Of a stretch of DNA of 64,000 bases, positions 12,648 through 24,600 are shown piece by piece (position 1 is the first letter of the stretch; the number at the start of each line of letters is the position of its first letter). The DNA lies in the NCBI RefSeq assembly GCF_036884655.1, contig NC_088357.1, forward strand, positions 12,317,501 to 12,381,500. The letters are read 5' to 3'. The translations under genes were made by a program, and so were the position numbers. The stretch is from Musa acuminata AAA Group (lineage: Eukaryota; Streptophyta; Magnoliopsida; Zingiberales; Musaceae). The notes under the pieces are model-generated. The model did no database searches. It was given only the letters and a program-made list of their open reading frames with translations, and had not been told where the DNA came from.

Positions 12648-15600
12648 AAGAGAAACGCAAAAGGTTCTTCATTGAACAGGCAGCAGTAAACACCTAGGGA
12701 AGCATGAATGCATACCTCTGGCACATCAGACCAATGTGAGATGGCTTTTAAGAGAAGTGGCATATGGGAGGGATACAACCAATCAAAAAGGAGCCCATAT
12801 GTCCTACGACTGAAAAGAAGAACTGTAAGAACATACACAATCTCATTCTCTGAGCATGAAATTTGTGAACATGGCAACAAAATGTACCTATTTGTTGCCA
12901 TAGCAATTCCTCTTAGATCCCTCATCAAACCAATAAATGCATGTTTTACAGCATTGGAACGAAATGCAGCATCAGAAGTCGACTCCAAACCAATCATAAC
13001 CTGCAATAACAGAAATTATATTCAGGTAAAATGAAATATTGAAAAAAAAAAGTTCTAAGGATAAATAGAAGAAAGCACCAAAGTACTATGTCAAAACCAT
13101 CAAACACTTACCTGCAAAAGTGGCTCCATAGAAGCCTTAAATTTCACTGGACTGTCTTCCATAAAGATTAAGTAACCAAGAGTATAGTAAAATGTTGTTC
13201 TACTGTGCAAACACCTATATTCTTCGAGAAATCGAAAGTTTTCCTTCTGAAATATAAGGCATGGTAATAACATCAGTATTAACACCTCTACACAAGCCCA
13301 AATATAGGACAAAAACAGGAGCAAACTAAGAGTAAGGAGTTACTGTGTGATTTACAATTATGAACTTTATCGAATCCAACTTAAGCAGGAGCTTCCCGGT
13401 CATGTAACTGTTAAAAACATCAGTTTATAAGAATGCAGACAAACAAACTTAAAATAAATAGCAAGGAAAATAGAAGTTAAGCAAGATAATATACCCAGAT
13501 GCTAACTCCAAAAAAAGGGATAATGTATGCTCAATAACGTCCTCACACTGCATAAATGAATAAAAATAAGTTATGTAGAAGTTCCAAGGAAAATAGTTGC
13601 ATGAATTCTGAAATTCAAAAGTCACCTGTGGGTAGTGCTTAAGGTTCATAGCAATTTTTCCCACGATGAAATTAAGCAGTACTAAATGATCATGGAGCCC
13701 AAGAAGCTCTGATAACCTCAAGTATAACTGCTGCAGGAAAAAGGAAAGCATCAAACATGCAAAGGAAATAATGATGCAGGACTAGACCCACATCTTTTAC
13801 CTTAGATGAATGCATGGCATGATCACCAACATATGATTTTCTGAAGTTCTGGAGAAAGGTGAGAATGGCTCGATCAAGTCTTTGCTTGCTTATTTCACCA
13901 TATCGCTGTCAAAGAACAAAACTCAAGTATTACAATGCACGAGCATGATATCATAATTCTTACTGTTATATCATTTTCATAATCATGTGAGTGTCACATT
14001 TTCTTTTATTTCCCTTGGGAGATGAAAGGCCAAATCTGCCAATTGACACCTACCAAATAATGAAGTACATAAATTCTTGTATGACTTTGGATCAAAGGAT
14101 AGAAATCACCATAAATTTTTTGTCACAAAATAAATTTACTACCTACAAATGAGACAGAAAAGAAAAGTAGCTAATGAGAATGAAAAGTAGCTAAAGAAAA
14201 GAAGGATATTAAAATGAACAATGAAAATCAAGCTCTCAACTCCCATCAAGTTCCAAGTTTGATATGTTTGGGTTTCATGGACAGTTTGGAACAAACATGA
14301 GATAGTTTGGATTCTTTGGAACCCATAGAGTTGAAGAAAGGTTATGGAACACCAAGTGACATAGAACTGAATTCAACTGATGGAATTGAGACAAATTTAA
14401 GTCAAGAACTAACTTTAGGTCCTATCAGAGTATCAATATAGGATTACAACAAGGATCAACCGTAAGTCCTACTAGGATACCTTTTTACACTGGTAATGAA
14501 CAACTTACTGGTGATAGATTTCCATGGTGTATCTTATATACCGATGATATTGTTGATAAGAGTTTAATTTAAATTTAAACTTCATTTATGGAGAAAAAAT
14601 TTAGAAACTAAAGATTATAAATTAAGTATGATTGAGACTAAATATATGAGATATAATTTCAGATATATTAAGAGAAAATTTGAAGATATATTTAAGTTGG
14701 ATGGAAAATAAAATATAATAAGTAAAAGTTTTAGGTTTGTTAGTTCAATTATTCAACACGATAAAGATATTATTGAAGATATTGTTCCAAAAAAAAAACT
14801 AGGTGGTTTGAAAAGGAGAGTCGAGAGTTTTGTTTGCTCACCAAGTACCAAGTAGAATAAAAAGAAATTTTCATAATATGATTATTTAGGCAACAATGTT
14901 TTACGAATCAGAATGTTGGGCAGTTAATTAGCAATATATACAAGAATTAATGTCGCTAAAATAGGAATGTTAAGATGAATGTATAAAGTTAGTAGAAAAT
15001 ATAGAGAAATATTTTCATCCATGTATTAAAATAAAAGATAAAATGAGAAAGAATCATTAAAATCTGATGGACATGTGCAAGGAGACAAATAGATGCTATA
15101 GTTCAAGGAGGTTCGACAATTATTATTAGTGGTGTGATGAGAGATAGAGGGAGACATAAGGACTTTACTAGAAAATATAAATATTTAAATTCTCTTAATT
15201 CAACTAAGAATATTGTCTTATTCAAAGTGCAATGGAGGCAAAAGATCAATACAACCAACCCCAAATAGTTGGGACATTACGTCTAATTGTTATTGTTTTG
15301 GAATTGAAACAACTCATTATAATTAAATAAAGAACCTCATTTTGTGGAGAGACTTTAGATGAAATTCAATTATTTAATGTCTTATTTCTATCAGTTCTTC
15401 AGCAACATGATAGATCCATAGTGTTACAAAAACCAAACCTGGCAGGCAGTTTGCAGGCCCAAAGTGGACCAATTTGTTTGCATCAAACAATTGAAACATG
15501 AAGGCCCAAAGTGAACCTCATTTTGTTTGCATCAAACAATTGAAACTCACACCACTCATACATAAGGTGGGAAAAGAACACAATTCAATGATTCATCTTC

Positions 15601-18600
15601 TAATTACCCTCATTACAATGTCTAGCCCTATTTTTATAGACCCAAATATAAGAATAAAAAGAAAATTACAGAAATACAAAAGTTTACAATCATATCAAAT
15701 TAAATATATAATATGTCCCCTTTGAAGGAGGCAATAATTTTGAATTGATTTAAAAAATAACTTCCTCTCTTAATGATATTGATAAACTTTCATTTTTATA
15801 GAGATGAATCTTTGGTCAAAATTTGCAATCTTCAATCAAGAACGAATCTAATTTCTTTCATTTTTTTCTACATTTGTTTTCTTTTTCTCCTCGTTGAGTA
15901 GAGGTTTTCATATGCAAAATATCCCTAAATTAAACAAATTTATTTAAATAAGATATAAATTAAATTGCTCCTGCATCATCTAATGGTATGTTAGTTGTTT
16001 CTGTGGTTGTCCTACATAGAGAACAATTGTAGCCAATGCAAAGTATACTACAATCAAGTATCAAAGATTAATGCATAACGTTAGGCTTTGTTTCTATGGT
16101 TGTCCTAAATAGAGAACTATGGTGATAGGTAAACAACACAGTGCACTACAATCAGATTTAAAAAAACAATACAGAATGGTGCAGAGAATTGTTTAAATAT
16201 GATCAAAATCAACTCTTCATGATCATAGATCATCATCAGATTCAATCCTTGGAAGCATATGAGATGATATTGGGGGTAGTGGACCTATACAGTATGCCAC
16301 AGTAATATCAGATTTATTAAGAACACCAAGATGGAGAGAGAACCTACATGCAAAAAAAAAAGATTCTACGTATTTATGACCCTAATACACAAAACGACAA
16401 GCTATTTACAAACCAAAAAAATATTGACATCAAAGTCATATCTTAACCAAGAAATGGCACTCCTTTTTTCCTATTGATATCATCCAGTGAAGAACAGATG
16501 ACTGTGTGCCAGAGAAACAGATTAAACCTAACAATTCTACCTTTTTTATTTCAATATCAGGCAAAATTAGCAATCTTGGAAACAATTAATACTTTATCAC
16601 ATCATCTTTCCCCTTATTCCAAAATTTAATCTGATGAACAATAGTACCCAATGATGATTAATGATTTACAAGTGCACAACATCAGACTGTCAAAATTTGC
16701 ATCCGATTCCTTACCTGAGAGTGAACTCCAATGTCTGTGACATTTGATAGTTGCAAAACACGTGCCGCAAGTTCTGCATCTATTAACTCTTGTGATTCCG
16801 TTCTACAAGAGAAGATGAAACATGTTATCTGATTTGCCTCAAATCAACTAAGACACCAACCAGAAAACATTTAGACCTGCAGCTAGTAATCTGTCTGACT
16901 TTGAGAATAGCAGCAATAATATGAACAATCCATGATATTTGTCCTTCAATTACAGCAAGTTCATTGGCATCTACAGGCATTGGTGAGCTTGCTCTTTCCT
17001 ACAAGATTCGAAGTCCAAGCCTTCATCTCATTCCAGGGATAACCATCATATTCATTCAATTTTAGAAGATAAATGGATATATACATACTGTATAAACCTG
17101 AAGAATAGGATCCATAATCTTCATTATACACAGACTACTGGTTTCGTACTGCAACCCATGGGTACAAAAGATATTAGAAACTATATTTTGACCATAGTGG
17201 AGTGCCCTAAATGCATTAGACTTAACAATTAAAGGGTAGACTAAAAAAGTAAATTTTTTACAAATCTAAAGTTTGAAGAAGCATTCATTTTTAAAGCAAA
17301 GGGAATCTGAAGGTAGAGATGAAGGTAGAAAAACAAAATACTACCTGGTATCTACACAGGTATGGAAAAAACTCAAGGTGATCCTGAAGAAGTTCGACAT
17401 TATCCAAAGGATCCTCTGAGAGGTCATCAGGAAAATCAGCCTGAAATGGATAAAATTTCAGCAAAGATACCCATCATCTAAAAGTTGAAAAACTGAAGTA
17501 GACAACATGCTACCTGATTAGAATTGAATCTGGAGGTGATAAAACCCTCCGTGATTTTAGGCACAGTTTCATCCAGCAAACTCGGTGTCTCATCCTTCAA
17601 GTATGGCACAGATGTTACCAGCCTCGACCAAAGTCCTAAAAGGTAGTACACACTACTGCTGGCCCACTAGAAATAAAGACAAAAGTTGACATCAGTGCTA
17701 TAAAATGAGAGCACATTGCAGTAAAAAAGAGTTGCAGAGAAGTTTCAACCCTTAGTATGGAAGTATATTTGCAGGTTATAAGAAGTAAACCTGCCATGAC
17801 TGCAATGATTTTGTTGTGAATTCAGCCACCAAATGTATCCATTCACCAAAACTTTCCACACTCAAAAGCTCTGACAACTAATGCAAAGAACAGAATATAC
17901 TTCTCAGTTCTCACCCATCTTTGTTTTGATTAATAATTTATACATGAGTTGCCCACAGCAACAAACTGAAGTGTTTAAAAATCACACCAATTTAATGTTA
18001 ATCATGAAAATTAAATTAATATATGAAAGAATCTATATGAGAAAACACCATAACATGATCTTTATGACGCCTGTTGTTAGGAGGACCGAACTCAAACAAT
18101 AACTGGAAATTGTAAGTTCTCCAATTATGTTGGCGTTATAATTGATGTCCCCAACCATGTGATTCTCGCTGGTGTTTGATCCTTAGCATTACAAGACCGC
18201 CTCTTGTCCAATGTAATTTTTAGCTGTGAACAAAGTGATTTGACTTTGTTAACAAAAGTATGCTGAAGTTAAGAGATAAGTATTTTCTAATCACCTAACA
18301 TGGCAGCAGCCATCCAAGAACAAGCACAGAGAGATGTTATACAATGTCAAGCAACATATAGTGGTTAATTGATTATCCATAGACTTTGACTCGGCTTTGC
18401 TTCAGGAATGAAGGTACATCCAGGCAGAAACCCCTCCATGCATGTGATAGAAATAGCATCAAGCTACTCAAAATTTCTTTTGGATTAAAATGTTGTGCAA
18501 TTCTCCACTAAAACATTATTAAAGTGACTTTCACAAAGACAAACTGAGAGAGGATACATGAGTGTTCCAAATGAAGTTTGAAGGCATATGAGATTTGTCA

Positions 18601-21600
18601 AAGAAATAAGTAATACTTGGCACTTAAAATCCAGAAACAAGGAAGCATTCAATTATGGCAATCATAGTTCATTTAATAAAAGTAGTAAAGTAAGCATTCC
18701 CTATGGCTCATCTAATGATGTTTGGAGCCTTCTAAGTTATTTGTTTGAATCTTTTTTATAATTTACCATTTCTTTACCTTTCTTCCTCTTTTCTTTTTCT
18801 CTATGTACTTCTTCATCACCCTAACTGATTCACATTTACCACAAAGAAATAGTAGAGGAAATTATAGAATTTGGCCAAAAATAGATTTCTATGCTAAATC
18901 TTCAGCTACGCATAAGTCAGACAACATCGAGCTATTGCAATGTTTGCTAAACCTCCCAAGTTGATATGGTACGGGTGGTACAAACTGATCCGACTGGCGA
19001 CCAAAACATAGATTACCAGAGTTCCTGTCAGCATGCCTCAGCATATCATGTGTCGATGCACCAATACAAATCGGTACATACCAACCTGACAAATCTCCAA
19101 GATGGGTACGGTACTCGAAATGGCAAACCCTACTGAGAATCCAAAAGTTTGTAAGACATGTTAGCTGGAGAAAGGCATTGATAGATTACCTGATAGTTTA
19201 CTTTAAAACGTCCGAGAAGACGACAAAACTCATGGTAATTATCATGATCAGCAAGGCCTGGAAAAGAATTCAAATACAGCAAACAATATTAACTGTACTG
19301 TCACAAAAAATTAATAAGGGGCCAAAGCAATGATAAAAACATTGATTTAAATGGCTTCACTTTTTTCATGCAGAATTGTATTTGATCAAGGTAATAACTC
19401 TCAGCCCAGTACCAATTTCAGTAATCTACCATATTGGTATGGCACCAGAGTACCCATACAGTCTAGAACAAACCCTAAAAAGTAATAATAAATTAATCAC
19501 CATCAGTATCGGATCATATGGTCTGACATAGATCCTTTTCCAAACCAGTAAATATCAATCCACACTATTTGACACCTTGGGTTTGAAGTTTGAACATTCA
19601 ATAAATTTGTCAAAAAGAAGAAAAAAGTCATCATATATTTCAAATGACTAAATAGCCATGTAAAATGCAAACCTTCACATAGCTTTAAGCATGTTCCATG
19701 ACAACATTGTCAAAATTTAAGAATTGAAGGCACATTAAGGACGTAGATGCCAAAATTTCTAGCAAATGCGTTAAACATTCAACATATTAGTCCAAATTCA
19801 TCAAAAAAATTAAAGATATTATTTTTTTTTTCTTTTTTATATAAGTTATTCATGCTTATTTGTAGTAGCATGAGTTGAATTCATATTGAAATTTTTTTCA
19901 GGGCCAGCAGCTAAAATAAGAATGAAAATTCATCCAAATACAAAAGTTAAAACATATATGTCTCAAATATGAAGCAACTTAGACTAACCTATCTTCTAAC
20001 TTGTCTCATCATGTGTAGTATAAAAGGTGAACTTGACTGTTATTATTGAAAATTGCATTCATTGTATGTTGCCCTTTGGAGATCCATGCCAACAAATTTT
20101 ATTATCAGTGCCACACAACCAATCTAACTTTCACTATATTTACATAAAGCCAGGCACTATGCATCATCATAGCCCTCATCTCTCTTTCCTTGGGTTGCCA
20201 AAATCCACCTGGCTCTAAAATGCAAAAGCATCATAAATAAGGACATGCATTCTACATCACGTTCCAATCAAATAAACAAAGAAACCTTTTGGATTAAATG
20301 CTCATGGTTGTGACCAAAGTTATATTCCAATCAAATGCTGGTTTTTTCGGCCTAACTGAGCAGTATAATATCAATATACCAAGTGATACACCAACCTGTA
20401 CAAACCTACTCCTGAAAAAATAATAAAAAATAAAAATTGACAATATATGAATTAGTATCCAGCTCCAAATTTCAATATTAGTACTTGGTTGGACCGATAT
20501 GTAACAGCTGATATGAGAGCTTATGACAAAGATATTTATTCTCTTGCATATGGCCATTGCAAAGGTACCTAAACCTTACCTTACTGTACTTCTCTCTGTA
20601 TAAAAGATTTCCAAAGAACATCAATACCAACATTCCATCTTAAAACTGGAAACTTATGATTAAGGTAACCACAAGTTCTCTAACTTATTGTATACACAAC
20701 AATAATCAAGGATAAAGTTAAGTTTAAAAGCCAGGCCTGCATACATCTGATAGGAAGAAATAGAAGATAGAGTACTGCCACTGTAGCAACTATCTATTTG
20801 GTTGTCCAACTGATCATTCTATGACAATGCAAAGATTTGAAAGCTAGGCCTAGAGACATCTGACATGAATAAAGACGGAGAGAGAGAGAGAGAGAGAGCT
20901 ACTACTGCAACAGCTTGCTCTGTTACTGTCCAACCGACCATCAGACTGAAACTTCCACGATTTAAAACCTAGGCATAGAGACATCTGAAATGGAGAGAGC
21001 ATGTACCAGTGTGCTACTACTGCAGCCTTCTCTTTTGTTGTCCAACTGATCAATCTATGACAAAGCTAAGATTCAAAACTAAGCCACAGACACCTAATAT
21101 GGGAAGAGAGAGATAGAGAAAGAGAGAGAGAGGATAGAGCACTACTGCAATATTACCTTTCTCTATTGCTACCTTTCTTTTGGCTGCAAAGATAAAGTGT
21201 GCAGATATTGAGACGCCCATGCCTAGTTGATCAGTGTACAACACTTCCAAGCATGGTTCTACAAGCCATATTGTCACGGACTTAGCTGGAATTGCCTAAG
21301 TCGTGAGGCACCCTTGCGGCAAAGACGCGAACTTAGCTTGCGTTGCCTAAGTCGGGCCTCACCCTTGCGATATGCGTCCGCAAAGATCAACCCACTTGCA
21401 ACCTCTCGCAGGTCCCGAAGGACCTATAAAAGAGAAAGTTGATTAGTTCGAAGAACGAGCGATGGACAAGTCCCGACGTCTCGCGAAAAGGGGAAGCTTT
21501 ACAAGTAATTCAGCGAGCACCTTGTGTGCACAAGAGAAAAGAGGAAGAGGAGGAAAACAAAGACTTTAGAAGGTTGAACGAACAGCTGCAAGTCCACAAA

Positions 21601-24600
21601 CAGCTGCTCACCGGGTGCCGGGCGCGACAACAAGTTCCCGTCAAGGCAACGTGCGAACTTGCGAAAGATTGTTCAACGCCCGACACTATACCGAAGCCCC
21701 ATCCCCCATTGTCACGGACAAACTTTTAAACAAGATGTTTGATGTAATGCTCATTATTGTCCGTGTCTTTTGGCATGTTCATGCCTTGTACAACATGTAG
21801 AGGGGCGACCGAAGGCTTAATAGTCCCATTTTAGTTGGGTTGGTGGCCTCATTAGGCTTGTAAATAAAGGTTGTGTCATGTGGACACGTGCGAGAGATTC
21901 TCGGTCTGTAATGGACCATTTTACCCTTTGTTGTGCAACTGTTCAGAGCTTGTAAAGTCTGTTTGTAATTTGCATTGTCTATAAAATGTTTTTCGGAGAT
22001 GTTTGCTTGTGGATCCCGAGTGAGGCCTTTTCTCTGTCCTGTTCTCTCTTTTGTGGGACCTAAGGGACCATGGGAGGCTTCGGGGAGGCTGACCTTTGCG
22101 GACGGACACGCAATGGTGCCGCACAACTTAGGCAAAACCAGCTAAGTCCGTGACAGATGATATCAGAGCGGGACAAGCACTCATAGAAACACTTAGCATG
22201 CAAACGTGGGGGACCTGGCGGGGCTGCGTTGAGGGCAGTCAGCACACGCGCGACCGTTTGGGGGAAAACGGGCATGGAGATGTAGGGAAAAGGAGTCGCT
22301 CGGAGGAGCGGGCATCTGAGATTGGCATTCAGAGGAATGGCCAACCCTTCGCGCAAAAGGCACCATGAGAACAGACAAGCTTGGAAGAATGTGAAGCGCA
22401 CAAAGGTTGGGATGGCTGAGTTTGAGCTACGGCTCAACGTTGACAACTATACTTGATGGTGCTCAAGGCAAGCGAGGCGCTTGGTAAAGGATGAGACCAT
22501 GCAAGGTGGAATGAGTTGCTCAACGACCAAAAGAGTTATGCAAAGCTCATAGAGGTGAGGGGAATTGCTAGCTCGAAGAATTTGGTACTCATACATGGGC
22601 TTATATGCGGACGACGGAATGTTCGTGGCCATCCCAAGGCGACCGAAACTCGGCGCCATGGAGCATTGAAACTTTCTCTTCGGCATGTGAAGGATACGTC
22701 CGTAGGAGGTTGAAGGGTGCAACTAGTTCAGCATGTTGCTAGGCCTTGAGGGGTGCAGCGGGGGCTGTATTGACGTGGAGTCGTAATCTAGCAAGTGTGT
22801 TTGCAGGAGGCAGAACAATGCACAGTTTATTCAGCAGATCGGAGTAGTCCAAGGGGATGGTGGTCTCCGAAACGAAGAGAGATGTTGCTCCAATGGGACA
22901 GTTATCCAGGAGGGATAAGTCCCGGCTCTCTAGAGGGAGAATCATGTGGGACGGACCTCACAAGTTGAGGAGGAGTACCTCAACAAACAACAACTCCACG
23001 AAGCTCAATGGACTGAGCAAGCGGCGAGGAGTCGTCGCATGATCTCGCTTGAGAGAATGCATTGGTGGATGCATTGCGAGATCAAGTGGGGGAGTGACCC
23101 AAGGCAACACAAATAAAGGCACACTTGGAGTCGATACGGAGATCGGACTCAAGGGAGGGCTGACCCGTGGAATGGTGGGCGAGAGGGCCACCATCAACTC
23201 AATGCAAAACGAGGAGCGGAGCAACTTGGGGGTAACTTGGCGAAGTACTCAAGCCGCTTGAAGGGCGCCAGCATAGAAGTTGGAACATGGAGCAGAGGCA
23301 CAGTGCTTTCCTTAGACAGAGGTCAAGGACATGAACTCTTGCAGAGGCAAGAGTAAGATCATGTTGTTCCATGGGTCCTTCATTCTGACGGAGCGGACTC
23401 ATCTTGCATGGTGCCAAAGACGTAGGGAGCTTCGGGGCACATGCACCTTATCTCGGAGGAGCATTTGATGGAGGAACTAAGGCGACTCAATTTGCGGAGG
23501 CGAAGTTGAGTTCAGAAGGCCTTAGCACGGGGCAAGAGGACGCAGAGGCGGGTACTCTTGAAAAATATGCCACAGCGTTGTCATTCAAGTTGCCATGAAG
23601 GAAGCAGTGCGTAACGAAAATTGTGCTGGTAGGGGCAGAGGCCCAGGATCTAGACAATGGTGCACAAATTACAGTGAAGTCGGTGGACTTCGGGAGCTAC
23701 TAGGCGACGGACTGTCCTAGAGCGGTGCTTCATCTAGGTGTGACCCAAGAGTGGGTGGATGAAGGTCGATTGCCAAGGGAGCGAACAAAATCGAAGGTAG
23801 AGGAGACCCTGCGATGTATTGGCAGAGGCCACACATGGAGGGTTCACAATTCGAGTTTTTCCCCAAGGATCAGAATGCAATGGAGAAGTCACCAGGAGGC
23901 GACATGGTGCAGAGGATCATGGTGGAACAGTTCGTGGTAATGCGATACACATGACTTAGCCCCGTGAGGGACTAGATCATACGGAGGTATGATCGGGAGC
24001 TACTGGAAACTCCACTTCGGTGAACAACACGACGGCAAGAAGGGCTATGGATTCAAGGAGTGAAGGCCATGGTACCGCAGAGGCGGGTCTTCCGTGCGTG
24101 CATCGAATTTTGCATCGGATGAAAGCCTTGGTCATCAGCATATGGGGGCTGTGTTCCACCAAGGGAAAAGTTCGAATGCAAGTACCAGTGAGTCCCATGG
24201 GAGGGACTTGATCATACAGCGGTATGATCGAAGCAGCTGGAGAGTTGGACTGCTCCAGAGCTCATATTCGCTTAAGGGAGCCCGACAAGTCAGAGGACAA
24301 GGTCGAGTAAGCGAACGTTGCTACCAAGAAAGCTAAGGAGAATAGAATCGGTGCAAACTCTACAACGTGATGGCAGAGGCCATGCATGGGAGTTGCAGTC
24401 TGTCTCTCCATCGACCAGACGGACTGCTTGGAGAACACAGAGGTGTTGAAGCAGGGGGTCGAAAGGGGCGAGGAAGCGACGACGAGTCCAGAGGGACTTA
24501 GCTACCCAAAATCAAGCATCAGTTAGAATGGAGGTGGACTCAGAGAAGTGCCACGGAGACATTTCTACTGATCGTGAAGAAAAGGGATGTAGATGCGAGG

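Larger units (their letters stand above)
10227..12715. other. Intronic spacer right of element C
   Basis: AT-rich intron DNA with no recognisable gene or complete transposon. It holds a long GT/TA microsatellite at 10808-10900 and a mixed TA/TG tract at 12594-12647, close to exon 21. Confidence 0.55.
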
